Shown here: in pieces, positions 1 through 8,436 of the stretch
How positions within the stretch are numbered: position 1 is the first letter of the stretch
How the letters are laid out: each line of letters starts with the position of its first letter
Assembly (NCBI GenBank): GCA_016715895.1
Contig: JADJXH010000004.1
Span: 558,001 to 622,000 of the forward strand
Source: Flavobacteriales bacterium
Lineage (GTDB): Bacteria; Bacteroidota; Bacteroidia; Flavobacteriales_F; PHOS-HE28
Reading direction: 5' to 3'
DNA length: 64,000 bases
The notes under the pieces: model-generated
Seen by the model: only the letters and a program-made list of their open reading frames with translations
What the model was told of the DNA's origin: nothing
The model's database searches: none
Program-made: the position numbers and the translations under genes

Positions 1-149
1 TGCAGCCATTGATGGTGGGCGTGGGCACCACCACCGAACGCCTGGGCGACCTGCTGCGGCGCGCGCAGACCGGCAACATGAGCACCTACCTGTTCGCCAT
101 GGTGGCGGGCCTCCTGATCTTCCTGTTCCTCACCCTCAACGGCCTGTGA
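1..149 (+). CDS. nuoL: NADH-quinone oxidoreductase subunit L, C-terminal end (partial)
   Basis: The window opens inside this gene. Reading from base 3, 48 codons run to the TGA at 147-149. The visible tail has an amphipathic stretch (ERLGDLLRRAQTG) followed by a last hydrophobic helix ending in TLNGL, as expected for the end of the proton-pumping membrane subunit L of respiratory complex I. The assignment rests mainly on position: nuoM starts at 149 and overlaps this stop codon, and nuoN follows, matching the usual nuoL-nuoM-nuoN order. On its own the 48 residues would not be diagnostic. Confidence 0.8.
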   Translation, partial: QPLMVGVGTTTERLGDLLRRAQTGNMSTYLFAMVAGLLIFLFLTLNGL

Positions 150-1597
150 TGCTGCTCGCCGCGCTGCTGCTGCTCCCCTTCGCCACCGCCACCCTGCTGC
201 TGGTGGCGCGCCCCGAAGCGCAGGCGCGCCTGCTGGCCATGGCCAGCACGCTGGTGACGGCCGTGGTGGTGCTGCTCCTGTGGGCGGGCTACGCCGGCTC
301 CGCCATCACCGTGGTGGACCGCGACTGGGTGCCCGCGATCGGCCTGCGGCTGGTGCTGGGCTACGATGGCATCGCCCTGCTGATGCTGGTGCTCACCGGC
401 CTCATCTTCCCCTTCATCATCGGGGCGGGCTTCAAGCAGCAGCACGACCGCCCCGCCACGGTGAACGCCCTGCTGCTCTACGCACAGAGCTTCCTCTTCG
501 GGGTGTTCGCCGCGCAGAACGCCTTCCTCTTCTACATCTTCTACGAGCTGGCGCTGGTGCCTGTGTTCTTCCTGCTGCTCTTCTGGGGCGGTGAGCAGCG
601 CCGGGCCGTCACGATGCGCTTCTTCATCTACACCCTGCTGGGCGGCCTCAGCCTGCTGTTCGGCCTGGCGTGGTGCGTGCTGCAGACGCCGGCGCCGTAC
701 AGCGCCGACTTCACGGCCCTGCACGCGCTGCGACTGGGGAGCGAGGTGCAGGTGTGGCTCTTCTGGGCGCTCTTCCTGGCCTTCGCCATCAAGCTGCCCA
801 TCTTCCCCTTCCACAGCTGGCAGCCGGACACCTACACGGTGGCACCGCTGCAGGGCACCATGGTGTTGGGCGGCGTGATGCTGAAGATGGGCCTGTACGG
901 GATCCTGCGCTTCGTGATGCCGATCGTCCCCGAGGGCGTGGTGTTCTGGCGCGACCTGGTGATCGGGCTCAGCCTGGCGGGCGCCCTGTACGCCGGGGCC
1001 ATCGCCTTCCGCCAGCGCGACCTGAAGCGGTTGGTGGCCTGGAGCTCCCTGAGCCACGTGGGCCTGCTGTGCGCCGGGCTCTTCGCCTTGAACAGCTACG
1101 GGGTGAGCGGTGCGTTCTACCAGGCCTTCGCCCATGCGGTGCTGCTGGTGGGCCTGCTGTACCTGGTGGGCGCCATCCACGCCCGCACCGGCACCCACGA
1201 CCTGGGCGCCATGGGCGGCCTCAAGCTCCGCACCCCGCGCCTGGCCGCGCTCTTCCTGCTGGTGCTGGTGAACGCCGTGGCCCTGCCCCTCACCCAGAGC
1301 TTCGTGGGCGAGTGGCTCATGTTCAACGGCCTCTGGCAGCACAACGGCTGGATGGCCTTCGCGGCCGCCTGCACCATCGTGCTGGGCGCCATCTACATGC
1401 TGTGGGCCTACCAGCGCGTGATGCTGGGCCCCGACAGCGGGGGCCCCGCCGTGGCGGACGCCGACCAGGACGACCACCTCTACCTGGTGCCGCTCATCGC
1501 GATCAGCCTGTTCCTGGGCGTATACCCGGGCCCGGTGCTGGACCTGCTGGAGGCCCCCGTGCAACTGATGCTCAACACCCTCACCGCCCTGAACTGA
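149..1597 (+). CDS. nuoM: NADH-quinone oxidoreductase subunit M (complex I)
   Basis: A 482-residue, very hydrophobic protein with about 13-14 membrane segments, the usual size of NuoM. It is one of the three antiporter-like proton-pumping subunits of complex I in the inner membrane. Family signatures are the loop FPFHSWQPDTYTVAPLQG (near residue 220), the KMGLYGILRF helix and the SSLSHVGLL segment, which carry the conserved lysines and histidines of the proton channel. The ATG at 149 shares bases with the nuoL stop; a GTG at 146 is in frame but less likely. nuoN follows after one base, so nuoL, nuoM and nuoN are co-transcribed and probably translationally coupled. Confidence 0.96.
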   Translation: MLLAALLLLPFATATLLLVARPEAQARLLAMASTLVTAVVVLLLWAGYAGSAITVVDRDWVPAIGLRLVLGYDGIALLMLVLTGLIFPFIIGAGFKQQHDRPATVNALLLYAQSFLFGVFAAQNAFLFYIFYELALVPVFFLLLFWGGEQRRAVTMRFFIYTLLGGLSLLFGLAWCVLQTPAPYSADFTALHALRLGSEVQVWLFWALFLAFAIKLPIFPFHSWQPDTYTVAPLQGTMVLGGVMLKMGLYGILRFVMPIVPEGVVFWRDLVIGLSLAGALYAGAIAFRQRDLKRLVAWSSLSHVGLLCAGLFALNSYGVSGAFYQAFAHAVLLVGLLYLVGAIHARTGTHDLGAMGGLKLRTPRLAALFLLVLVNAVALPLTQSFVGEWLMFNGLWQHNGWMAFAAACTIVLGAIYMLWAYQRVMLGPDSGGPAVADADQDDHLYLVPLIAISLFLGVYPGPVLDLLEAPVQLMLNTLTALN

Positions 1598-1598
1598 G

Positions 1599-2963
1599 AT
1601 GAGCGCGCTGATCCTGACCTCGGTGCTGGGCGTGCTGCTGCTCTACCTCGGCGTGTTCGGCAACAAGCGGCTGCTGGCCCCGGTGGCCGTGCTGGGCCTG
1701 CTGGGCGCCATCGCCCTGATGGCCTCCGGCTGGTACATGGACGTCGCCTTCTTCGCGGACATGGTGCGCTTCGACGGCACGGCCACGGCCTTCAACATGG
1801 GCCTCACCGGCCTCACCATCCTCCTCTTCCTCTTCGGCGTGGACTACTACGCCCGGATGGAGCGTGATGTGGCGGAGCACTATGCTTTGATGGTCTTCTC
1901 GCTCGTGGGCGCCTACCTGCTCACGAGCTACACCAACCTGCTGGTGCTCTTCCTGGGCATCGAGGTGCTCAGCATCCCGCTCTACATCCTGGCCGGCGGC
2001 AAGAAGACCAGCTACCGGAGCGGCGAGGCCAGCTTCAAGTACTTCCTGCTGGGCTCCTTCGCCACGGCGCTTTTCCTGATGGGCATCGCGCTGGTGTACG
2101 GCGTCAGCGCCAGTTTCGACCTGGGTCGTGTGCAGGAGGTGGCCGAGGCGCAGGGCAGCGCACCCTCGCCGCTTTTCCTGATGGGCCTGTTCTTCATCGC
2201 CATCGGCCTCTCGTTCAAGGTGGCGGCCGTGCCCTTCCACTTCTGGAGCCCCGACGTGTACGAGGGCGCCCCCACGCTGGTCACCGCCTTCATGGCCACG
2301 GTGGTGAAGATGGCCGCCTTCGCCGGCTTCTTCCGCCTGGTGCACCTCACCGGCCTGCCGCCCGCGCTGGCCAACACCCTGCTGGCGATGACCGTGCTGA
2401 CCCTCTTCGTGGGCAACATCGTGGCGCTGCGGCAGACCAACTTCAAGCGCCTGATGGCCTACAGCAGCGTGGCGCACACGGGCTTCCTGCTGCTGGTGGT
2501 GCTGGGCAATGCGGCTTCCGGCATCAGCACCCTGTTCTACTACACCCTCACCTACGGCCTGGCCACCGTGGGCCTGTTCGTGGTGATGGTGCTGGTGAAG
2601 CGCGCGGCCAACGGCAGCGAGGAGGTGCGCAGCTTCCGCGGACTGTACCAGGCGAAGCCCTGGCTGGCCATCACCGCGCTGCTGCTGCTGCTGAGCCTGG
2701 CGGGCATCCCGCTCACCGCCGGCTTCGTGGCCAAGTACCAGGTGTTCCTGCTCGCCCTGCAGGCGGGCTTCCTCAAGACCACCGTGTTCGCCGTGGCCAT
2801 GGCCTTGGTGGGCATCTACTACTACTTCGTGGTGGTGCGCGAGGCCTTCACCGCGGATGAGCAGCCGCTCGATGTGCAGGTGACCCCGCTCAACGGCCTG
2901 GTGGTGGTGCTGTGCGGCATCGCCGTGGTGGCCCTGGGGGTGTGGCCGGTGGTGTTGCCCTAG
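1599..2963 (+). CDS. nuoN: NADH-quinone oxidoreductase subunit N (complex I)
   Basis: A 454-residue polytopic membrane protein, the third antiporter-like subunit of complex I. It has the motifs expected of NuoN: the GIEVLSIPLYILAG helix, VPFHFWSPDVYEGAPT (near residue 210) with the channel-lining residues, and RLMAYSSVAHTGFLL. The start at 1599 lies one base after the nuoM stop, and no other in-frame start gives a better fit. The gene closes the nuo operon: it ends 6 bp before the 3' end of the convergent CoA-transferase gene, with no obvious hairpin between them. Confidence 0.96.
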   Translation: MSALILTSVLGVLLLYLGVFGNKRLLAPVAVLGLLGAIALMASGWYMDVAFFADMVRFDGTATAFNMGLTGLTILLFLFGVDYYARMERDVAEHYALMVFSLVGAYLLTSYTNLLVLFLGIEVLSIPLYILAGGKKTSYRSGEASFKYFLLGSFATALFLMGIALVYGVSASFDLGRVQEVAEAQGSAPSPLFLMGLFFIAIGLSFKVAAVPFHFWSPDVYEGAPTLVTAFMATVVKMAAFAGFFRLVHLTGLPPALANTLLAMTVLTLFVGNIVALRQTNFKRLMAYSSVAHTGFLLLVVLGNAASGISTLFYYTLTYGLATVGLFVVMVLVKRAANGSEEVRSFRGLYQAKPWLAITALLLLLSLAGIPLTAGFVAKYQVFLLALQAGFLKTTVFAVAMALVGIYYYFVVVREAFTADEQPLDVQVTPLNGLVVVLCGIAVVALGVWPVVLP

Positions 2964-2969
2964 GGGCGA

Positions 2970-4256
2970 TCAGGTCCTGGGGCGCTGAAACCGCTCCCGG
3001 TACGCCTTCTCCAACCCCTCCCGGTGCTCCGGCGCCGCGATGCCGATCAGGGCCCGGGCGCGCTGCTGCAGGTTCTTGCCGTAGAGGTAGGCCACACCGT
3101 GCTCGGTGACCACGTAGTGCACGTGGGCCCGGGTGGTGACCACGCCGGCGCCTTGCTTCAGGAAGGGCACGATCTTGCTGGCACCCGTGCCGGTGGTGCT
3201 GCACAGGGCGATGATGGGCTTGCCGCCCTCGCTCAGGGCCGCCCCGCGCATGAAGTCCATCTGCCCGCCCACACCGCTGAACTGGTAGGTGCCGATGCTG
3301 TCCGCGCACACCTGGCCGGTGAGGTCCACCTCGATGGCGCTGTTGACGGCCACCACCTTGGGGTTCTCGCGGATCACCTTGCCATCGTTGACGTACTGCG
3401 CGTCGAGGAAGGCGAAGAAGGGGTTGTCGTCCACCAGGTCGTAGAGGCGGCGGGTGCCGAAAGCGAAGGCGGTGGCCACCTTGCCGCGGTGCTTCTTCTT
3501 GTACTTGTTGGTGACCACGCCGTTGCGCACCAGGTCGATGATGCCGTTGGAGCACATCTCGGTGTGGATGCCGAGGTCCTTGTGGCCGCCCAATGCGCCC
3601 AGGATGGCGTCGGGGATGGCGCCGATGCCGAGTTGCAGGGTGCTGCCATCCTCCACCATGGCGCTCACCAGCTCGGCCACGCGGCGCTCCTTGGGCCCGA
3701 TCTGCGCGGCGTAGTCCACCTCGGGCAGCGGGTCGTTCACCTCCACCAGCGCGGCGAAGCGGCTGATGTGCACATGGCCGTCGCCGAGGGTGCGGGGCAT
3801 GTTCGGGTTCACCTGCGCGATCACGGTGCGGGCGTTGCGCACGGCGCTGCGGGCCACGTCGACGCTCACGCCCAGGGAGCAGAAGCCATGGCGGTCGGGC
3901 GGTGACACATGCACCAGGGCCACGTCGAGCGGAAGGATGCCCTTCTCGAACAGGCGGGGGATCTCGCTGAGGAAGACCGGGATGTAGTCGCCGTAGGGGC
4001 CGTCCACCATGCCCCGCATGTTGGCGCTGACGAACAAGGCGTTCAGGTTGAACGGGCCCTGCACCTCGGGCCGGTCGAAGCCGAGGTCGCCGAAGGTGCT
4101 GATGGCGGTGAGCTCCACGTCATGGAGCTCGGTGTGGCGGTCGAGCAGGGCATGCACCAGGCGCACCGGGGTGGCGGCGCTGCCGTGGATGAAGACGCGG
4201 TCGCCGCTGTGTACCAGACGCACGGCCTCGGCGGCGGACATCCAAGGGAGGGACAT
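2970..4256 (-). CDS. Acetyl-CoA hydrolase / 4-hydroxybutyrate CoA-transferase family protein
   Basis: A 428-residue soluble enzyme of the class I CoA-transferase family (AcH/Cat1/Cat2). It either moves CoA between acetate and another acid or hydrolyses acetyl-CoA through a glutamyl-CoA thioester. Two domains are visible: an N-terminal half with SGDRVFIHGSAATP and a C-terminal half with LQLGIGAIPDAILGAL and the FSGVGGQMDF stretch. ITTRAHVHYVVTEHGVAYLYG near the end is the typical C-terminal signature. Family knowledge does not fix the substrate here. The gene is monocistronic and convergent with nuo. A CTTTG box ends only 4 nt before the ATG, so the mRNA may be leaderless. Confidence 0.9.
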   Translation of the reverse strand: MSLPWMSAAEAVRLVHSGDRVFIHGSAATPVRLVHALLDRHTELHDVELTAISTFGDLGFDRPEVQGPFNLNALFVSANMRGMVDGPYGDYIPVFLSEIPRLFEKGILPLDVALVHVSPPDRHGFCSLGVSVDVARSAVRNARTVIAQVNPNMPRTLGDGHVHISRFAALVEVNDPLPEVDYAAQIGPKERRVAELVSAMVEDGSTLQLGIGAIPDAILGALGGHKDLGIHTEMCSNGIIDLVRNGVVTNKYKKKHRGKVATAFAFGTRRLYDLVDDNPFFAFLDAQYVNDGKVIRENPKVVAVNSAIEVDLTGQVCADSIGTYQFSGVGGQMDFMRGAALSEGGKPIIALCSTTGTGASKIVPFLKQGAGVVTTRAHVHYVVTEHGVAYLYGKNLQQRARALIGIAAPEHREGLEKAYRERFQRPRT

Positions 4257-4260
4257 GCCG

Positions 4261-4268
4261 CAAAGGTC
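4261..4268 (-). promoter_or_regulatory. Candidate -7 box (GACCTTTG) of the CoA-transferase gene
   Basis: Read on the minus strand, GACCTTTG is followed by CGGC and the ATG at 4256. It resembles the Bacteroidota -7 consensus TAnnTTTG. With only 4 nt to the start codon, transcription would begin at or next to the AUG. No clear -33 element is visible. Confidence 0.4.
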
Positions 4269-4376
4269 GGGGTGCGCAGTGGTCCGCGGGCCGGATGATG
4301 GTCCGAGGGGTCTCCACGGTCGCTCGCGGTTCCAAGGGTGGGGGTTCCCCTGGCCCTCTATTTATTTTCCATGGAA

Positions 4377-4384
4377 TATATTTG
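4377..4384 (+). promoter_or_regulatory. Candidate -7 box (TATATTTG) of the pirin gene
   Basis: This is a perfect match to TAnnTTTG in an AT-rich island between the divergent CoA-transferase and pirin genes. It would leave a leader of roughly 60 nt before the ATG at 4449. Confidence 0.55.
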
Positions 4385-4448
4385 CAGGCGAAATGAACGA
4401 AGCCCTCTGGACCGCTGTTCCAGGATCGGGACCGAACACGACAGCACC

Positions 4449-5327
4449 ATGGACCGCAAGGACTTCCTCCGCAAGAGCCTCCTGGGTACCGGCATGTTGG
4501 TGGGCGGCAGCGCGGCCGCCAGCCTCATGCAGAACGACATCGACGAACTGCGCCCGCTGGACCCGGTCGGCTTCGACCACCTTCCGCCCACCCCCCCTGA
4601 ACGCATGGCCAACATGATCCTTCACCGCGCCAGCGAGCGCGGCACCGCCGACCACGGCTGGCTGAAGGCCAACTTCAGCTTCAGCTTCGCGAACTGGTAC
4701 GACCCCACCCGCATGCACTTCGGTGTGCTGCGCGTGATGAACGACGACATCATCGCGGCGGGCAAGGGCTTCGGCACGCACCCGCACGACAACATGGAGA
4801 TCATCACGATCCCCCTGAAGGGCGCGCTGCAGCACAAGGACAGCATGGGCAACACCAGCATCATCAACGCCGGCGATGTGCAGGTGATGAGCGCCGGCAC
4901 GGGCATCCTGCACAGCGAGTTCAACCCCTATGCGGACCGGGATGCGAACACACTGCAGATCTGGCTCTTCCCCAAGAAGCGCCAGGTGACACCGCGCTAC
5001 CAGCAGTTGACGCTGGACCCCAAGGACCGCGTGAACAACTGGCAGCAGGTGCTAAGCCCCAACCCCGATGATGCCGGTGTGTGGATCCACCAGGATGCCT
5101 GGTTCCACATCGGCAACTGGGATGCGGGCCGGAAGACCACCTACGCGGTGAAGCGCACTGGCAACGGCGTGTACGCCTTCGTGATCGAGGGCAGCGCCAC
5201 CATCGAAGGCCAGCCCCTGGGCAAGCGCGATGCCCTGGGTGTGTGGGACACCGACACCCTGCACATCGAGGCGGGCCCCAACGGCGCGGAGATCCTCCTG
5301 CAGGATGTGCCGATGCAACTCTCGTGA
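4449..5327 (+). CDS. Pirin family protein with N-terminal signal-like segment
   Basis: A 292-residue bicupin. The pirin core begins near residue 50. It contains the metal-site signature GFGTHPHDNMEIITIPLKGAL (about residues 108-128) with its paired histidines and glutamate, then GDVQVMSAGTGILHSEFNP. Pirins bind Fe(II) or Ni and act as quercetinases or redox-responsive cofactors; the role here is not determined. The start MDRKDFLRKSLLGTG followed by a small-residue hydrophobic stretch suggests export or anchoring (Tat-like, but with RK rather than RR), which is unusual for a pirin. The reading frame stays open upstream to 4338, but the ATG at 4449 fits the signal sequence best. Confidence 0.9.
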   Translation: MDRKDFLRKSLLGTGMLVGGSAAASLMQNDIDELRPLDPVGFDHLPPTPPERMANMILHRASERGTADHGWLKANFSFSFANWYDPTRMHFGVLRVMNDDIIAAGKGFGTHPHDNMEIITIPLKGALQHKDSMGNTSIINAGDVQVMSAGTGILHSEFNPYADRDANTLQIWLFPKKRQVTPRYQQLTLDPKDRVNNWQQVLSPNPDDAGVWIHQDAWFHIGNWDAGRKTTYAVKRTGNGVYAFVIEGSATIEGQPLGKRDALGVWDTDTLHIEAGPNGAEILLQDVPMQLS

Positions 5328-5397
5328 TCCCTACCGAACAGATCGTACGGGCGGATCATGATCCGCCCTCAACAAACATTGAAACACAACGAAAACC

Positions 5398-5943
5398 ATG
5401 GAAACAGCGACCGCCACCACCACCAAGTGGGCCATCGACCCCAGCCACAGCGAGATCCAATTCAAGGTGAAGCACCTGATGATCTCCACCGTCACGGGAA
5501 GCTTCAAGGAGTTCGGCGCCGAAGTGGAGCTCGAAGGCGATGACCTCAACAACGCCCAGGTACGCTTCTGGGCGAACACCGACAGCATCTTCACCAACGA
5601 CGAGAAGCGCGATGGCCACCTGCGCAGCGGCGACTTCTTCGAGAGCGGGAAGTACCCCAAGCTGAGCTTCACGAGCACCCGCATCGAAGGCAGCGGCAGC
5701 ACCTGGAAGATGACCGGCGACCTCACCATCAAGGATGTGACCAGGCCGGTGACGCTGGACGTGGAGTGGAGCGGCGTGGCCAAGGACCCCTGGGGCAACA
5801 CCAAGGCCGGCCTGAACCTGAGCGGAAAGCTCGACCGCAAGGAGTTCGGCCTCACCTGGAACGCAGCGCTGGAGGCCGGCGGCGTGCTGGTGAGCGACGA
5901 GGTGCGCATCCTGGCCGAAGTGCAACTGGCCAAGCTGGGTTAA
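5398..5943 (+). CDS. yceI: YceI family polyisoprenoid-binding protein
   Basis: A 181-residue lipocalin-like protein. WAIDPSHSEIQFKVKHLMISTVTG (residues 10-33, seen here as WAIDPSHSEIQF then KVKHLM) is the classic YceI opening, and RSGDFFESGKYPKLSFTST plus GDLTIKDVTRPVTLDVEW are the standard central motifs. Family members bind long amphipathic isoprenoids such as octaprenyl chains. There is no signal peptide, so this one is predicted cytoplasmic, as in many Bacteroidota. The last 16 codons, stop and terminator are repeated at 6598-6700 on the far side of a toxin-antitoxin pair. Confidence 0.93.
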   Translation: METATATTTKWAIDPSHSEIQFKVKHLMISTVTGSFKEFGAEVELEGDDLNNAQVRFWANTDSIFTNDEKRDGHLRSGDFFESGKYPKLSFTSTRIEGSGSTWKMTGDLTIKDVTRPVTLDVEWSGVAKDPWGNTKAGLNLSGKLDRKEFGLTWNAALEAGGVLVSDEVRILAEVQLAKLG

Positions 5944-5997
5944 GCCCGGACGATCACGATCCGGTGAAAGGCCTGCTCCGGAAGGGGTGGGCCTTTC
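5895..5997 (+). repeat. Direct repeat copy 1 (yceI 3' end plus terminator)
   Basis: A 103-bp segment that recurs at 6598-6700 with a single visible mismatch, at an offset of 703 bp. It covers the last 16 codons of yceI, its stop codon and the terminator hairpin. The TA pair lies between the copies. Confidence 0.95.
5966..5997 (+). terminator. Terminator of yceI
   Basis: AAAGGCC (5967-5973) pairs with GGCCTTT (5990-5996) around a 16-nt loop and is followed by a short T-containing stretch, 25 bp after the yceI stop. It is present again in the second repeat copy. Confidence 0.65.
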
Positions 5998-6015
5998 ATT
6001 TCGGCATGTCGCCGA

Positions 6016-6342
6016 TCAGGGTATCTCCGTGAGCAACTCCTTGATCTCTCTGTCCGAAAGCGTTGAGCGTTCCCCCTTGTGATATATGCTGAACAGGTAG
6101 ACGACCTTATCGACCACTTGTACATAGGTCATCACACGGGCGCCACCGGACTTGCCTTTGCCCAATGAGGTTATCGACAGCCTGATCTTGTAGATATCGC
6201 CACCCAGCGAGGTGCCAGTGGTGGGTTCTTCCGCGAGTTTCGCGAAGAGCTTCTTGAGGTCGGCTCCCAACGACGGCCACTTCTTGGCCAGGCGTTTAGC
6301 CTCACGATCGAAGTTGGGCGTAGTGCGAACGCTATAGCTCAT
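6016..6342 (-). CDS. Type II toxin, RelE/ParE-like
   Basis: A 108-residue basic protein. It starts with SYSVRTTPNFDREAKRLAKKW and has the core IRLSITSLGKGKSGGARVMTYV followed by VVYLFSIYHKGE, the layout of RelE/HigB-type mRNA interferases. It overlaps the small upstream gene by 11 bp, which is typical of antitoxin-toxin operons with coupled translation. G+C content is visibly lower than in the neighbours, suggesting acquisition. Enzymatic activity is inferred from the family, and the exact subfamily is uncertain. Confidence 0.82.
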   Translation of the reverse strand: MSYSVRTTPNFDREAKRLAKKWPSLGADLKKLFAKLAEEPTTGTSLGGDIYKIRLSITSLGKGKSGGARVMTYVQVVDKVVYLFSIYHKGERSTLSDREIKELLTEIP

Positions 6343-6541
6343 CGAGAAGCTCGCGGGCGGGGCGTCCTTCCAGCTTTCCAGCCTTGATGCGCCTCACTTC
6401 CTCGGCACCTTTTCGAATGTTGGTTCGAACCACCTCGTCATCATCACCCAAGTCCTCCACCTTCACGAAGTCGAGCGCGCGGATCAACTCCAGGAAGAAG
6501 TTGAGCTTGCTTTCCTTGACCTTGAGGGTGATCTGTTTCAT
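6332..6541 (-). CDS. Putative cognate antitoxin
   Basis: A 69-residue protein starting MKQITLKVKESKLNFFLELI, with an acidic middle (EDLGDDDEVV) and a charged C-terminal helix. It resembles the small antitoxins encoded just before RelE-type toxins in Bacteroidota, which lack a clear DNA-binding domain. The reading frame is open further upstream to 6937, but that part is antisense to the next gene and includes the yceI repeat, so the ATG at 6541 is chosen. The overlap with the toxin gene supports the call. Confidence 0.7.
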   Translation of the reverse strand: MKQITLKVKESKLNFFLELIRALDFVKVEDLGDDDEVVRTNIRKGAEEVRRIKAGKLEGRPARELLDEL

Positions 6542-6597
6542 GGATGAGAACTGGTTCTGCCGAAGACCAAAGATAACAGGCCAGTGGTGCGACTGAC

Positions 6598-6700
6598 CGA
6601 CGAGGTGCGCATCCTGGCCGAAGTGCAACTGGCCAAGCTGGGTTAAGCCCGGACGATCACGATCCGGTGAAAGGCCTGGTCCGGAAGGGGTGGGCCTTTC
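6598..6700 (+). repeat. Direct repeat copy 2 (yceI tail remnant plus terminator)
   Basis: This is the second copy of 5895-5997. It encodes a headless yceI C-terminus with its stop codon and hairpin. It lies directly upstream of the antitoxin start, so it also forms part of the TA promoter region. Confidence 0.95.
6669..6700 (+). terminator. Duplicate terminator hairpin
   Basis: The AAAGGCC/GGCCTTT stem of the yceI terminator is preserved in the second repeat. Here it lies 35 bp before the start of the next gene rather than after an intact gene. Confidence 0.5.
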
Positions 6701-6734
6701 GCATGGAAGAGCCGTACGGTTCGCATCTTGCAGC

Positions 6735-8375
6735 ATGGCCACCCCGCTGACCACCACGGACGTCCTCGACCTGCGTCGCACACTTCCCCGGGCGACCGGG
6801 GAGGAACGGCGCAGCCTGCTGCAGGCCGCCTTGGAACGCCCGATCCGCTCCCCCAAAGCCCTGAAGGAATGGCATGACCTGCTCCTCTTCCTGCTGGCCC
6901 ATCCGGCCGATGTGGACGAGCACCGCATGGTGGCCACGGCCCTTGCGAAGGTGGGCGGGCAGGGTCCGATCAGCGCGCAGCTGGTGAACAGCGGGCTCGC
7001 CGGTGCGCCGACCCAAGGGATCTACAGCCTCTCCCTGGTGCGCTGGATGCTGGCACGGTGGGCCGCACACATGCGGCTCGTCTCCGTGGAACAGGAGCTG
7101 GACGACCTGCGCGAGACCCTCCGCCCCCTGCTGCCCCAAGCCGAGCAGGAATCCGTGGACATGCCTGCCGCCGACGGCCCCGACCTGCTGACCGTGCTCT
7201 TCGGCCCTGATCCGCGCCGTCAGCTCCGTGCCCTGGTGAGCACCCTGGACGGGCTGCCCGCGACCGAAGCGCTGCGCGAGTCGCTGTGGGCACGGATGAT
7301 GATCACCGTGGCCGTGGAGGGTGCGCCCGGCCTGGACCTGACCACCGCGCGGGCACCATCGGCCCCGCCGTTCTGCCATCCGCAGGGGTTGAGCAAAGGC
7401 GTGGACCTGCAGGCGGAGCTGGCGCGCGCGGTGCCTCCGCCCGTGCGGCTCACACACGCGCAGCAGCAGGGCCTCATCGATACCGCCAGGATCGTGCTGG
7501 CCGTGCAGGAACGCGAGACCGACCCGGTGACCTGGGCCGGCGCGGTGGAGCTCTTCGACCTGGGCCGGGGCCTGCGCATCGCGCTCTTCCACCTCGATGT
7601 GCCGCACCGCCTGCCCTTCGACAGCTACGTGGGCTTCATGGCCTTTCGCAATGGGGTGCCGCTCGCCTATGGTGGGGCGTGGATCTTCCCCGGCCGCAGC
7701 AAGGTGGGCATCAACGTGTTCCCCGCCCTGCGCGGCGGCGAGAGCGCGTGGTTCTTCGCCCAGTTGCTGCGGCTGTACCATCAGCGCTTCGGCGTGGCCT
7801 GCTTCGAGGCGGAGAACTACCAGCTGGGGCATGGCAACGCCGATGGCCTCAGGAGCGGCGCCTACTGGTTCTACTACCGGCTGGGCTTCCGGCCGATGAC
7901 CGCCTCGTTGCGGCGCGTGGCGGAACGCGAGTTCAGGAAGCTCGCATCGCGCAAGGGCCATCCGGTGCCACTGAAGCTGCTCAAGGCGCTGGTGGCCGAG
8001 GGCCTCGAACTTCCGGTGGGTGCGCAGGACGGGCCCGTGCTCGACACCGCCTCCCTGTCAGCGGCCCTGCCAGCACATGTGGCCGACCACCATGGCGGCG
8101 ACCGGGTGCTGGCCATGCGGCGGGCGCTGGAACGGCTGTGCCGGTGCCTGCCGGTGGGCGATCGGAAGGAATGGACACCCGACGAGCGCGCCGCCCTATA
8201 CCTCGTGGCGCTGCCCTTGGACCTGATCCACGACCTGGAGGACTGGAGCGCCGCGGAACGGAAGGCGTTGGTGGCGCTGATCAAGGCCAAGGGCGAAGCC
8301 ACGGAAACGCGCCTTCAGCGCCTGTTGCAGCGGCATGCCCGCCTCCGCGCCGCCTGGGCGAAGGTGGCCCGGTGA
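6735..8375 (+). CDS. Unknown 546-residue protein with a GNAT-like segment
   Basis: I do not recognise the whole protein. The N-terminal 240 residues look helical and charged. The middle (about residues 290-400) contains GFMAFRNGVPLAYGGAWIF, GINVFPALRGGESAWFFAQLL, FEAENYQLGHG and YWFYYRLGFRP. That order of strands and helices, ending in a YRLGF element, resembles a GNAT acyltransferase fold, but the acetyl-CoA loop is not convincing. The last 140 residues are again helical. The ATG at 6735 is chosen over an in-frame start at 6690 that would lie inside the yceI repeat. Confidence 0.6.
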   Translation: MATPLTTTDVLDLRRTLPRATGEERRSLLQAALERPIRSPKALKEWHDLLLFLLAHPADVDEHRMVATALAKVGGQGPISAQLVNSGLAGAPTQGIYSLSLVRWMLARWAAHMRLVSVEQELDDLRETLRPLLPQAEQESVDMPAADGPDLLTVLFGPDPRRQLRALVSTLDGLPATEALRESLWARMMITVAVEGAPGLDLTTARAPSAPPFCHPQGLSKGVDLQAELARAVPPPVRLTHAQQQGLIDTARIVLAVQERETDPVTWAGAVELFDLGRGLRIALFHLDVPHRLPFDSYVGFMAFRNGVPLAYGGAWIFPGRSKVGINVFPALRGGESAWFFAQLLRLYHQRFGVACFEAENYQLGHGNADGLRSGAYWFYYRLGFRPMTASLRRVAEREFRKLASRKGHPVPLKLLKALVAEGLELPVGAQDGPVLDTASLSAALPAHVADHHGGDRVLAMRRALERLCRCLPVGDRKEWTPDERAALYLVALPLDLIHDLEDWSAAERKALVALIKAKGEATETRLQRLLQRHARLRAAWAKVAR

Positions 8376-8436
8376 CCGATGTCACTGCTCCCGGGGCGCC
8401 CCCGTGCCCAGCTTGGTGGTCCCAAACCCGAGCACC

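Noticed and set aside
86..1564. Antisense 492-codon ORF opposite nuoM, and similar long antisense ORFs opposite nuoN, the RND pump, the TolC gene and the lamin-tail gene
   Set aside because: Shadow frames of G+C-rich coding sequence; His/Gln/Gly/Ala-rich without domains, while the sense frames are clear family members.
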